Assembly (NCBI RefSeq): GCF_003263785.1 | Contig: NZ_JYJK01000084.1 | Location: forward strand, 1-64,000 | Direction of reading: 5' to 3' | Source: Vibrio variabilis | GTDB lineage: Bacteria; Pseudomonadota; Gammaproteobacteria; Enterobacterales; Vibrionaceae | DNA: 64,000 nt | Part shown: positions 29,096-40,765 of the stretch, piece by piece | How positions within the stretch are numbered: position 1 is the stretch's first letter | How the letters are laid out: each line of letters begins with the position of its first letter | Notes under the pieces: model-generated | What the model saw: the letters and a program-made list of their open reading frames with translations, nothing else | What the model was told of the DNA's origin: nothing | Database searches by the model: none | Translations under genes and position numbers: made by a program

Positions 29096-30051
29096 GCGGG
29101 TTTGGTTTTGAATGGTGGTGGATGTTTCTCGCGCTTCCACTTCCAATGGTCATTTACCGGTTGCGCTCTGTTCCAGTCCGGCGGGCACAAATCACCTTAC
29201 CGCATATGGATGGAATACATGCACGCCTTAACCAACGCGATCGATTTTGCAAAGCAATGGCGATTTTAGCTTGGGTTGCCCTCGTCACCGCCAGCGCAAG
29301 GCCTGTATGGTTTGATGAGCCCATTACCGTCTATCCAAAACATCGCGATATGATGTTAGTCATTGATTTATCGTACTCAATGTCTCGCGAAGACATGCTG
29401 CATGATGGCGACTACGAAGATCGTCTTTCAACGGTAAAACGTGTGGTTTCAGATTTTGTTGAACGTCGTGAGGGTGACCGCTTAGGACTTGTCTACTTCG
29501 CTGACCATGCATACTTACAAACGCCACTAACGTTCGATCGCAAGGCCATTCAAACCCAGCTCAATCAAACCGTTCTCAAGCTAATTGGAACCCAAACGGC
29601 TATCGGCGATGGAATTGGACTTGCCACGAAAACCTTTATTGATGGCGACGCTCCGCAACGCGTGATGATCCTACTCAGTGATGGCAGTAATAATGCTGGC
29701 GTGCTAGACCCTATGAAAGCGGCAGAAATAGCAAATCGTAATGATACAACCATCTACACCATAGGTATCGGCGCTGGTGAGATGCAAGTACGAGAGTTTT
29801 TTATGACGCGCACTGTCAATACCGCTGAAGACCTGGATGAGAAAGCCTCATCGATATCGCGAAACTCACCGGTGGGCAGTACTTCCGTGCTCGCGACGCT
29901 AAAGAGCTCAATACGATCTACGATACCATCAATGCACTCCAACCGGTTCAAAAGGCCACTCAGTCTTGGCGACCACATACAGAGTGGTTCCCTCTTCCTG
30001 CTTCTATCGGGCTAATTTGCATTGTACTTATTACTGTAATTAGGAGGAATG

Positions 30052-30059
<8 letters not shown>
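29092..30059 (+). CDS. batA: VWA protein, BatA-like (frameshifted)
   Basis: About 322 residues after restoring a base near 29851. N-terminal membrane helices, then a von Willebrand A domain with a full MIDAS: D-L-S-Y-S-M-S, a conserved Thr in the T-Q-T-A-I-G-D-G loop, and L-L-S-D-G-S-N-N. The corrected C-terminus, after L-T-G-G-Q-Y-F-R-A-R-D, ends in a membrane helix. ATGA overlap with the DUF4381 gene and an 8-base overlap with the next gene (from ATG 30052). Confidence 0.87.
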
Positions 30060-31883
<1,824 letters not shown>

Positions 31884-31888
31884 TAAGA

Positions 31889-33498
31889 ATGAAATTGAAA
31901 CACCTATGTACAAATATCGCCGTCGCACTGCTGTCTATCACCAGCAGCTTTGCCGCTATGGCGCTGAATGTCACCGCTAGCGTGACGAAAACCAATGTCA
32001 GTAAGGATGAGGTCATCCAGCTTAAAATTGCCGCCGATGAAAAACTTGATGGCAGCAAAGTCAATTTCGATGCACTGAGCGATGACTTTTTCATGGGAAG
32101 ACCTAGCTTTAGTTCATCCGTGAATATTCTCAACGGTACACGCCGTGATAGCAGTGTTTGGACCATTGCCATTGCGCCGCAGCGCCTCGGTAAGCTCACC
32201 ATCCCAAGTTTCGATGTTGATGGCGTGACCACTGCGCCCATTACTCTCACCGTGACCATGGATGATCAAACACCTACCGCAGACGAGTTGATTGAAGTGA
32301 GAACTCAAATCGGCAAAGCGGAACTGTATCCGAAAGAAAGCACGACTCTGGATGTACGTATCATCGTCAAGGTTGATCCGAGAATGCTGCAAAACCCTGC
32401 TCTTAGCGACCCTATCGCCTCTGGTTTGGATATTACCGCGCTTGGTGAGCCAAAACAGTACCAAGCAGTCATGGACGGTGTAGAAGTATTAATTGTTGAT
32501 CAGAGCTACCGAGTGACGGCTACACAAAGTGGCGACTACACTATTATCGCTCCAACGCTGCGAGGTGGTGTTTTGTATGGCAGTCAACGTGGGGGCAGTA
32601 CGAAGATCTTGAATCTTGATGGTAAGGCCCCGGAGGTGGACATTTCTGTATTGCCAGTACCTGAAGACTATAACGGCATTTGGCTGCCTACGCCTTCACT
32701 CAAGGCTTCACAAACATGGACGCGAGATAACGGAGAATCTATCACTGCTAACTCAGTAACCATGCAAACTGGTGATGCTTTGACGCGAACTTTAACGGTG
32801 ACTGCCCAAGGAGTCTCTGCTGAGCAAATGCCCGAACTCAGCATCCGCAATCCAACTGCGTTTAGAGTGTACCCGGAGAAGCCAAGCTTCACTGAGAATG
32901 CTAATGGCTCGGTTACGATGACTCTCAAACAAGTGTTAATCGCTAAATCGCCGCAAATCGCGGCTCTGCCAAGCGTAGACATCCAATGGTGGGACACAAA
33001 ATCAAAACAAGCTGCGACGACCACGCTCAAAGGCCTTGAGGTCGAAATTACGGCTGGTGAGGACAGCGCGGCGGTGTTATCAGCATCACCTACCCCCCGT
33101 CCACGGAGGTCGTTGTTCACGACTCGGGGTTTTGGCCGTGGTTAACAGCGCTGTTTGCCACGCTTTGGGTGGCATTTATGGGACTTTGGATTAGAGAGAA
33201 ACGTAGCTCAGTATCGCCATCAGTAAAGACTGGCGACAACGCGCAAACTTCAAAGAATAAGTTGATTCAAGCTGTGCAAGCAGGCGATGCGATAGCCGCT
33301 CACGCTCAATTTGAGAAATGGTGCAAAGAAGAACGTTTTTCGACCGCCTCTATTTTAGCGCTCAAACAAGAGATTGAAGCTATGAGTGCGAACACTATGG
33401 GACAACAATCGATTGAATGGGATAAACGCCACTTACTTAAACTCATAGAGTCTATGCAAACTGAAACAGACTCTGATGAGGTATTGGCAAAACTCTAA
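31889..33498 (+). CDS. batD: BatD-like protein (frameshifted)
   Basis: About 536 residues with one missing base near 33100. Signal peptide (ends AAMA-LNVTA), two or three Ig-like beta domains with the BatD opening V-T-A-S-V-T-K-T-N-V-S-K-D-E-V-I-Q-L, a membrane helix (LTALFATLWVAFMGLWI) and a helical cytoplasmic tail. Last gene of the Bat operon, followed by a terminator. Confidence 0.87.
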
Positions 33499-33511
33499 AT
33501 GCCAGCCACTA

Positions 33512-33538
33512 AAAAGGCGCTCTATGAGAGCGCCTTTT
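33512..33538. terminator. Terminator after the Bat operon
   Basis: AAAAGGCGCTC / GAGCGCCTTTT with a 5-base loop. Works in both directions, also for the porin at 33558. Confidence 0.9.
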
Positions 33539-33557
33539 GTCTAATCAAACTAAGTGA

Positions 33558-34649
33558 TTATAGGTAGAAACGAGTACCAATGATGAATTGGTGATCTTTC
33601 TGCTTCTTGTATTTACCTTCACCTTGGTTATCGTAGTTGTAACCCGTGTATGCACGTAGGCGTGGTGAGATAGTGTATTCAGCTTGTACAGAAGTACCAG
33701 ACTTAACGCGTAGACCTAGCTCGTCGTCTTTCATTTCTTCGTGCTTAACGATTAGGTTAAGACCGTTGTCTAGACCGTAAGCAAGAACAGAGTCAAACGC
33801 TTTGGTGTCTTTTAGTAGACGGTTGTCGTAAGAGTTCATGTACTCGTTTGAAGCGTAAGTTGCTGCAACGTATAGACCTGCACCGAAGTTACCGTACTTA
33901 CCAGAAACAATGTGAGACTCAGCTGTGCGTGCAACGCCGCGCTCTGTTAGGTTACCAGAGTTAAACGCGTAGTTTGCATTGAAACCGTTGATAGCGTAAC
34001 CCGCTGCGATTTGAGCACGGTTTTGAGAGTACAACCACGTCTGTGTTTTTGTAGAATCAACCGCTTCACCAGGCTTAGCTACTTCACCTAGATCGTTGTA
34101 TTTAATTGTTTCAGAAACAGTATTAGCACCTTGCCAACCTGCACCGATAGTCAGAGCACCCGCTGTGTCAAAGTCGATAGTGTTTGAGTAAGCAACCATC
34201 TTCTCAGCACGTGCCGTACCGAAGAAACCGTGGTTGTCGTATAGGAATTCGTTTGACCAACCGATTGGCGTATCAACCACACCCGCTGCCATGTAGTATG
34301 GAGACCACTGTGTACCAGCAGCTAGACGACCGTAAGTCTCGTGACCAAGACCGATGTAGCCTAGACGAGTCTTAAACGTGTTCTCAGCACCTTCAAGCAT
34401 GTTCATTTGCCATTCAGCTTTGAAATCAGCCTTGAAGCCGTTACCTAGGTTTTGGATTACTTCAACGTTTAGACGAGGAGACTTCTCTTCAACGCGAGCG
34501 TCTTGACCTTTGTGTGCACCAGTAAGACCAACAGTCACGTGACCGCCGATGTTCATTACAGTGCCTTCGTTGTTGTAAACTTCTAGAGCGTTAGCTTGAG
34601 TACCGATTGCTGCAGCTGTAACCGCTACTGCTAGTAGTGTTTTGTTCAT
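33558..34649 (-). CDS. Outer-membrane porin, paralogue 1
   Basis: 363 residues from ATG 34649 (M-N-K-T-L-L), RBS GGAAG. Signal peptide ends QANA-LEVYNNEG. Beta-barrel sequence with alternating aromatic strands (GFKADFKAEWQMNM; RLGYIGLG; RAYTGYNYD) and a terminal aromatic residue pattern (F-I-I-G-T-R-F-Y-L; porins usually end in F). OmpU/gram-negative porin type. Closely related to the next gene; both are on the minus strand. Probably a trimeric diffusion pore. Confidence 0.9.
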   Translation of the reverse strand: MNKTLLAVAVTAAAIGTQANALEVYNNEGTVMNIGGHVTVGLTGAHKGQDARVEEKSPRLNVEVIQNLGNGFKADFKAEWQMNMLEGAENTFKTRLGYIGLGHETYGRLAAGTQWSPYYMAAGVVDTPIGWSNEFLYDNHGFFGTARAEKMVAYSNTIDFDTAGALTIGAGWQGANTVSETIKYNDLGEVAKPGEAVDSTKTQTWLYSQNRAQIAAGYAINGFNANYAFNSGNLTERGVARTAESHIVSGKYGNFGAGLYVAATYASNEYMNSYDNRLLKDTKAFDSVLAYGLDNGLNLIVKHEEMKDDELGLRVKSGTSVQAEYTISPRLRAYTGYNYDNQGEGKYKKQKDHQFIIGTRFYL

Positions 34650-35042
34650 AATGACTTCCATATGACAGTTTCATACTTAAGCGCTTCTTTCTATCCATAA
34701 CAGCGAGAAGCAAAACTCAAGTAATTGGGTGTTAATCGCACTACTTGAACGCCTGTATTAACAATTCGCTCAATTCAAGTGCATGAAAAACATGTATTTG
34801 CGATATGGAGTTACTTTAAACGGGAAGTTCCACGATGTGACGTGAAATGAAATGAAGAGTTAAAAAGCCAACCAGAAAAACCACTTAGTCATTCAATATC
34901 AGACACATAGCAGCAGCAGAGTTGAGATAAGATGAGTAATAGTCAGCTTTTGTAAGATATTTTTACTTTTTATGCATTTTTTCTACAAATACCACAAATC
35001 GCACACATCCAGACGACCTATTAATAAAGGCGTTTGGTATAA
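34650..35042. other. Upstream region of porin 1
   Basis: 393 bases, AT rich. It should hold the porin 1 promoter. I see no named site and no gene. Confidence 0.4.
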
Positions 35043-35070
35043 AAAAACCCGCTCAGCTGAGCGGGTTTTT
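35043..35070. terminator. Terminator after porin 2
   Basis: AAAAACCCGCTCAG / CTGAGCGGGTTTTT, a perfect palindrome with T tails on both strands. Confidence 0.88.
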
Positions 35071-35095
35071 ACATTCAAAAGACTAACTGTTTCTA

Positions 35096-36154
35096 TTATA
35101 GGAAGAAACGTACGCCAGCTGCGTATTGGTTGTTCTTTTTGTTGTTTTCTTTGTAGTAACCAGTACCTTCTAGGTCAAATTCGTAACCTACGAAAGCACG
35201 TACGCGTGGGTGAATATCGTATTCAGCTTGGATTGCTGAAGTCGCGTACACTGTTTCACCTAGTTTTTCATCAGTTACAGACTCGTAGTTGATGCTTAGG
35301 TTTAGGCTGTTAGTTAGGCCGTAAGCTACGATAGCTTCGTATGCACGAGACTCTTCAAGTAGATCAGCGTAACCAGGCTTAGCAGCGTCATCGTAGTTCA
35401 TGTAGTCGTTCATTGCGTATACACCAGCAACGAATAGACCTTTACCGTACGTACCGTACTTAGCAGAAACTACGTGAGATTGTGCTTTTTCTGTACCAGT
35501 GATAGACGTATGCTGGATGTCACCACCTGTGTATGCGTAGTTCACGTTGAAGCCAGCGATATCGTAGCCAAGAGCCACTTGACCACGGTCATCAGTCATA
35601 CCAGTTTTAACATCACCGTTTTTGATGTCTTGAGAACCCTGCCAACCTAGACCAACGTTCAGTGCGCCAGCGTCAGCAAAATCGAAACCTTTAGTGTAAG
35701 CAACTAGCTTGTCAGCACGACCTGTACCGAATGCACCGTGGTTGTTGTATAGGAAGTCGTTCGCGAACGCGATTGGTTGGTCAGCGATACCTGCTGCAGA
35801 GTAGTATGGAGACCACTGTGTACCAGCTGCAAGACGACCGTACTCATCGTGAGAAACACCGATGTAGCCAAGACGAGTAGTGAAAGAGTTGTCGCCGCCG
35901 TTAAGCATGTTAAGCGCCCACTCACCTTTAACGTCAGCCGTGAAGCCGTTGCCTAGGTCTTGAGTTGCTTCCATGTTGATACGTGGAGATTTCTCGTCTA
36001 CTGCGAAGTGATCTTCGTCACCACCAGCAACGCCAACAGTCGCGTGACCGCCGATAGAGAAAGTAGAACCGTCGTTGTTGTATAGCTCAACTGCTTGTGC
36101 AGTAGTACCGAATGCAGCAGCTGCCACTGCTAGTGCGATAATGTTTTTGTTCAT
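35096..36154 (-). CDS. Outer-membrane porin, paralogue 2
   Basis: 352 residues from ATG 36154 (M-N-K-N-I-I). Signal peptide ends AQA-VELYNNDG. Shares long blocks with paralogue 1: GGHATVGVAGG, D-E-K-S-P-R-I-N, T-R-L-G-Y-I-G, A-A-G-T-Q-W-S-P-Y-Y. It ends in A-A-G-V-R-F-F-L. A tandem duplicate of its neighbour, with its own terminator. Confidence 0.9.
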   Translation of the reverse strand: MNKNIIALAVAAAAFGTTAQAVELYNNDGSTFSIGGHATVGVAGGDEDHFAVDEKSPRINMEATQDLGNGFTADVKGEWALNMLNGGDNSFTTRLGYIGVSHDEYGRLAAGTQWSPYYSAAGIADQPIAFANDFLYNNHGAFGTGRADKLVAYTKGFDFADAGALNVGLGWQGSQDIKNGDVKTGMTDDRGQVALGYDIAGFNVNYAYTGGDIQHTSITGTEKAQSHVVSAKYGTYGKGLFVAGVYAMNDYMNYDDAAKPGYADLLEESRAYEAIVAYGLTNSLNLSINYESVTDEKLGETVYATSAIQAEYDIHPRVRAFVGYEFDLEGTGYYKENNKKNNQYAAGVRFFL

Positions 36155-36811
36155 TGGGATTTCCATATTTCAAGTTTTTGTATCATCTCGCTGGATGACA
36201 TCACGTTCATTAAGTGGTTACGCACACAGACATAACACCCATGCATGCAACCCACCTTGATGTAACGCTGGATTAACATGACGAGAGCCACTCTAACCTC
36301 AAAGTTCCCAAAGACTTCATAAAAAGACGTAAAACATTAAAAACACTGTTTTCTATTTAAATAAAACAAGAAAATACAAAAGGTTATAGAGAAAACAAAA
36401 ATCATAAAGCGTTATAAAAGAAGCAGTCAATTCAGTGATTTTTAGTCAATTTAGATCTTTTGGGGTGCATTTTGTGATGTTACGCACCCTATTTTGTTCA
36501 AATTCCAAACAAACCCTATTAACTATTTAGTTAGTAAAACAACTGTTTTAGTCAGACAAATCAGAGTCGATCTTGCTAGCGCAGCACATAGAGAACGCGC
36601 ACTTGGAGAAATGAGTTACAAAACTACTAATGAATTGGGTGATATATGAGCATTAGATCACAAAATTACAGATAAGATGGAACTTTACACCAATCAGTGA
36701 GGAAACATTCAAAAGGCGTCCTATCCTTCAAGTAGATCGTTCTTAGAGTGGTATCGGGGCGATCGCGCAGTGGAAACATTGCAGTGGTTAAAATAATTAA
36801 AGGATAGAATT
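36155..36811. other. 657-base divergent intergenic region between porin groups
   Basis: AT rich, with the promoters of porin 2 (left) and porin 3 (right). A hairpin GGGTGC / GCACCC near 36460-36490 is the only structure noted. No gene with a credible ribosome-binding site. Long porin leaders of this kind often bind OmpR or ToxR, but I cannot show a site. Confidence 0.4.
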
Positions 36812-37807
36812 ATGAAAATGGCAGCCATCGCTACGGCGATTACAACAGCACTCGTCTCTGGTTCAGCACTTGCAGCAGAGGTCTATAACTCAGATGGTAC
36901 ATCTCTAAGCATCGGTGGTCGTGCGGAATTCCGTGGTGATTTCCAGGGCAAAGCGAGTGGTGCAAAGCTTGAAGGCACGATGGACAACGCATCTCGTTTT
37001 CGTGTCAATGTAGGCGGTGAAACGCGTATTACCGATGACCTAAATGGCATTGGCTTTTACGAAGCAGAACAAACTGTCAATAACGGTGGGGATAACCGAA
37101 ACACTGGCAATACGGCCTTTAAACAGCGTTATATGTATGCTGGTTTAGTCGCTGGTGACAATACCGTCACGTTTGGTAAGCAAGATGCTGCGACAGTTCA
37201 AATATCACAAATGTCAGATAACGTATCAACGCACAGTGGTATCCAGAAAACCTACATCGCGGCTGGTGATGAGCAAATCAACAACGCCTTGAACTACTCT
37301 GGCTATTTTATGGATGCACTTTCGGTCAAAGCCAGCTTGCTTGCTGCTGAGGGAGCTGATGAAGATGGCTACGCTCTGTCTGGTATCTACACCCTACCTA
37401 TAGGTATTGGCATCGGTCTTGGCTATGCAGCGAATGAGAATCCAAATGCTCAAGACTCAACGCAATTTATCGGAGGCCTTAACTATAAATGGGAAGGTTT
37501 ATATGTTGCAGGTACCTACACACAAGGTGAAGGTTCTAAGCTAGCAGTATTACCGGGAGACAACGACTTTACTGGCTACGAGTTCGTTGCTCACTACTTG
37601 TTTGAGAACAACTTCCAAGCACTCGTAGGCTACCAAAAAGGTGAGATTGACCCTGCCGTTGGATCTAAGTATGACATCAGTGACTACTATGAGCTAACAG
37701 GCATTTACTACTTCAATAGCTCACTACGCACTTACGCTACTTACAAGGTAAACAACCTTGAAGACGCAGACAACTCACTGCGTTTGGCGCTACGTTACGA
37801 CTTCTAA
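36812..37807 (+). CDS. Outer-membrane porin, paralogue 3
   Basis: 331 residues. Signal peptide ends ALA-AEVYNSDG. Barrel motifs: G-G-R-A-E-F-R-G-D-F-Q-G-K, S-R-F-R-V-N-V-G-G-E-T, G-F-Y-E-A-E-Q, K-Q-R-Y-M-Y-A-G-L, and a final F (L-R-L-A-L-R-Y-D-F). Clearly the same subfamily as the next two genes and distinct from paralogues 1 and 2. AAAGGA ribosome-binding site before the ATG. Confidence 0.92.
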   Translation: MKMAAIATAITTALVSGSALAAEVYNSDGTSLSIGGRAEFRGDFQGKASGAKLEGTMDNASRFRVNVGGETRITDDLNGIGFYEAEQTVNNGGDNRNTGNTAFKQRYMYAGLVAGDNTVTFGKQDAATVQISQMSDNVSTHSGIQKTYIAAGDEQINNALNYSGYFMDALSVKASLLAAEGADEDGYALSGIYTLPIGIGIGLGYAANENPNAQDSTQFIGGLNYKWEGLYVAGTYTQGEGSKLAVLPGDNDFTGYEFVAHYLFENNFQALVGYQKGEIDPAVGSKYDISDYYELTGIYYFNSSLRTYATYKVNNLEDADNSLRLALRYDF

Positions 37808-37830
37808 CCCTCGAGGTTAACCAATACATA

Positions 37831-37857
37831 AGGGCGAGTTCACTCGCCCTTTTCTTT
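37831..37857 (+). terminator. Terminator after porin 3
   Basis: AGGGCGAGT / ACTCGCCCT stem with a TTTCTTTT tail. Confidence 0.88.
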
Positions 37858-38012
37858 TGTCTCACATCAACCATCACCCCACTAACTAGAAAACCCCATT
37901 TAAATCAAAACGTAATATAACTCACATTTATCTGTCACAAGAAAACCATACCTTAATCGCAACCGAACAAAGACATGAAGTCTTGTCATCCATACAAAAA
38001 GGTAATGAGAAA

Positions 38013-39053
38013 ATGAAAAAGGCAGTTCTAGCGAGTGCAGTGGTTGCAGCAATGGCATCAGGTTCAACTCTGGCGGCTGAAGTGTATAGCAAAGACGGTA
38101 CGACTCTAAAAGTTGGTGGCCGTGCTGAGTTCCGTGGTGACTTTCAAGGTAAATCTTCTGGTAAAGAACTTGACGGTACAATGGAAAACAAATCACGCTT
38201 TCGCTTAAATGTGGGCGGTGAGACTCAGATTTCAGACAACCTAACTGGTTTTGGTTTCTACGAAGCTGAGCAAACAATCCAAAATAGTGACAAAGACAAC
38301 GGTGGCAACAGCTCAGCAAACACCAGCTTCAAACAACGTTACATGTATGCAGGTATCGGTACTCAATTTGGTGCATTCTCATTCGGTAAGCAAGATACCG
38401 CTAACGTGCAAGTCTCTAAAATGACCGATATCGGCACACACACCAACACCAACAAAGACTTCATCTCTGCCGGTGATGAGCAAGTCAACAACACCATCAA
38501 GTACACTGGCGACTTTATGGATGCATTAGTGGTTGAAGCGGATTTCGTGGCAAGTGACGAGAAAAGTAACAACGCTTACGGTCTTTCTGGTATTTACCAG
38601 CTGCCAATCGGCCTAGGTATCGGTCTTGGCTATTCTGCTGGTGATCTTGGCGAAACACTAGGTCAAGATAACGGCAGTTCAAGCCAGTTTATTGGTGGCC
38701 TAAGCTATGAGATTGGTTCATTCTACATCGCGGGTTCATACACTCAAGGTGATATCAACGACAAGGCGACAGGTACTGATGCTAAAGAGTTCACTGGTAC
38801 TGAGCTTGCTGGTCACTATAAGTTTGGTAACGGTTTCCGCGTCATCGCAGCCTACGCTAAGTCAGAAGAAAAAGCAGACAACGGCGACAAAACCAACACT
38901 AATGACTTTATCGAGCTGACCGGTCGATACGATTTCAACAAGAGCATCCGTGCTTACGCAACATACAAAATCAACAACTTGAAGGCAGATAGCTCTACTC
39001 TTGCTGAAGATGCAGACAACTCACTACGTCTAGGCCTACGCTATAACTTCTAA
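38013..39053 (+). CDS. Outer-membrane porin, paralogue 4
   Basis: 346 residues from ATG 38013 (M-K-K-A-V-L-A-S-A), where the signal peptide begins (ends TLA-AEVYSKDG). Strong block identity with paralogue 3 (GGRAEFRGDFQGK, GFYEAEQT) and a final F (LRLGLRYNF). Has its own terminator. Outer-membrane diffusion channel; the loop regions differ most between copies, which may change solute choice or phage recognition. Confidence 0.92.
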   Translation: MKKAVLASAVVAAMASGSTLAAEVYSKDGTTLKVGGRAEFRGDFQGKSSGKELDGTMENKSRFRLNVGGETQISDNLTGFGFYEAEQTIQNSDKDNGGNSSANTSFKQRYMYAGIGTQFGAFSFGKQDTANVQVSKMTDIGTHTNTNKDFISAGDEQVNNTIKYTGDFMDALVVEADFVASDEKSNNAYGLSGIYQLPIGLGIGLGYSAGDLGETLGQDNGSSSQFIGGLSYEIGSFYIAGSYTQGDINDKATGTDAKEFTGTELAGHYKFGNGFRVIAAYAKSEEKADNGDKTNTNDFIELTGRYDFNKSIRAYATYKINNLKADSSTLAEDADNSLRLGLRYNF

Positions 39054-39080
39054 AGTTAGACTTGTACTATTAGTGCACCG

Positions 39081-39115
39081 ATGCCCGAGACGATGTTCTC
39101 GGGCATTTTTCTTTT
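39081..39115 (+). terminator. Terminator after porin 4
   Basis: ATGCCCGAGA / TCTCGGGCAT 10-bp stem plus TTTTCTTTT. Confidence 0.88.
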
Positions 39116-39354
39116 AAATCAAAACCATACAAAGCAAGCATATAATCATCCAGACCTTGACCCACCAAGGTCAACCAAAAACCACCCAAATATCTCATCA
39201 CAACAATGAACCACAACAAATAACATATTGAAAACAATATAGAATGTGTATTTTTCTCTTAATTAAACTGAAATATAAACTTAATAAACGCCGCATACCT
39301 TAGCCGTCGACTTTGAGGACAGAGCTCATTTTTGATAACCAAGGTATTTAGAAA

Positions 39355-40361
39355 ATGAAAAAAGCAGTATTGGCAAGTGCAGTTGTTTCAGCATTGATGT
39401 CTGGCATGGTAGGCGCAGCAGAAGTTTACAACAGCGAAGGCACTTCTTTGGAGGTTGGCGGTCGTATGGAAATTCGTGGTGACTTCGGCGGCAACTCTGA
39501 CGGTAAAAAACTCGAAGGTTCGATGGATAACCAAAGCCGTGCACGTTTAAGCATCAAAGGAAAAACTCAAATCAACGACAAACTAGCAGGTTTTGGTAAG
39601 TGGGAAATCGAACACAGCGCTAAAAAAGCAAGTGGCAAAGAAGAAACTATCAAACAACGTTACATGTTCGCTGGCCTAGAGACTGATTTCGGTGCGGTTT
39701 CATTCGGTCGCAAGATACTGCTGGCGTGATCATTTCTCAAATGTCTGATAACGGCCAAATCTACACCGGTGCGCAAAAAGAGTTCATCACGTCTGGTAAC
39801 GAGCAAATCAACAACACTGTTAAGTACTCAGGCTACTTTGCCGATGCGTTGACTGTAGAAGCGAGCGCTATTGCAGGCCAAGAGAGTAACTCTAATGGCT
39901 ACGGTATTGCAGCTCGCTACGCACTACCTTTCGGTCTTGGCCTAGGTCTTGGTTACTCGCAAAATGGCGCAGGTAAGGATTCAAACGGCGATCAAAAGCA
40001 AACCATCGCTGGTTTAACATACGAGATCGCGGGTCTTGAACTTGGTGGCACGTACACCCAAGGTGATCTAGACACGTCAAAAGGCACTAAATTTAAAGGT
40101 GCGGAAGTATCTGCGAACTACAAAATCGGTGGCGGTTTCTCTGTGATGGCTGCATACCAAAACACTGAAAAAGACAAAGTAGCCACTGCTGAGAAAGAAA
40201 AAACAAACTTCTACGAACTTACGGGTCAGTACAAGTTCAACAGCAATCTACGCACTTACGTAGCATTTAAGCTAAACAACCTTAAAAAAGGTGAATCTAG
40301 CAACCTAACGGACATGGATGCAGAAGATTCAATGCGCTTAGGCCTGCGTTACGATTTCTAA
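39355..40361 (+). CDS. Outer-membrane porin, paralogue 5 (frameshifted)
   Basis: About 335 residues after adding one base near 39714 (FGRQDTAGV restored). Signal peptide MKKAVLASAVVSALMSGMVGA, almost the same as paralogue 4. G-G-R-M-E-I-R-G-D-F-G-G, K-Q-R-Y-M-F-A-G-L and the terminal LRLGLRYDF-type ending place it with paralogues 3 and 4. Third member of the plus-strand tandem. Confidence 0.9.
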
Positions 40362-40452
40362 TTTGTTGTACTCCGGCATCTAAACCACTGCCAATCATTT
40401 AGATAGCTTCGTATTTTAAGGCTGGGCATCCCGCTCAGCCTTCCCTATTTTA

Positions 40453-40464
40453 GTGCAAATGCAC
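40453..40464. promoter_or_regulatory. Inverted repeat, candidate enhancer for the sigma54 promoter
   Basis: GTGCA-AA-TGCAC, a perfect dyad about 90 bp upstream of the -24 element, the usual place for a sigma54 activator. It resembles a LuxO site (TTGCA-N3-TGCAA) but differs in both ends, and it also has some NtrC-site character. The activator is unknown. Confidence 0.5.
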
Positions 40465-40551
40465 CACCCCGCTCTCTTCTCCTCGATAGCTTCAAAAGCC
40501 AACCTCATTAATTTGTAAATAAAATCAACACTTTAAACATTTATACAGACT

Positions 40552-40566
40552 TGGCACGACTACTGC
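40552..40566 (+). promoter_or_regulatory. Sigma54 promoter (-24/-12)
   Basis: TTGGCACGACTACTGC: GG at 40553-40554 and GC at 40565-40566 with exactly 10 bases between, matching TGGCAC-N5-TTGC apart from one base. Confidence 0.75.
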
Positions 40567-40576
40567 TTTAGTAGTA

Positions 40577-40737
40577 GAGACAAATGCTGGCAGCATTTGC
40601 ACTTATCGGTCTCAGTGTTGATCAGGTTACTTTTTTAGAGGGAGAAGGTGACTTGATTAACACACTCTAGGCAGAAGGGACTTCATAAGTGGTCACTATT
40701 TTGCCTCCCCTAGAGCGAATTAGGGGAGGTTTTTTTT
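40577..40737 (+). ncRNA. Candidate sigma54-dependent small RNA, about 160 nt
   Basis: Predicted start 12 bases after the -12 GC. The RNA opens with a two-level hairpin: GAGAC (40577-40581) pairs with GTCTC (40609-40613) around AAATGC/GCATTT. A long stem follows, 40615-40630 with 40648-40663 (16 bp with wobbles), displaying a 17-base loop of T6 then AGAGGGAGAAG. It ends with CCTCCCCTA / TAGGGGAGG and T8 (40704-40737). It lies between convergent genes, so it cannot be a leader of either. No coding frame with a ribosome-binding site fits. Not Qrr, Spot 42, RyhB or CsrB-like by eye. Confidence 0.72.
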
Positions 40738-40765
40738 GACTTAATTTTAGGCGTTGCCTTTAAGT

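Noticed and set aside
40577..40737. A further Qrr copy
   Set aside because: The sigma54 layout is similar, but the invariant CTAGCCAACTGACG core of Qrr is missing.
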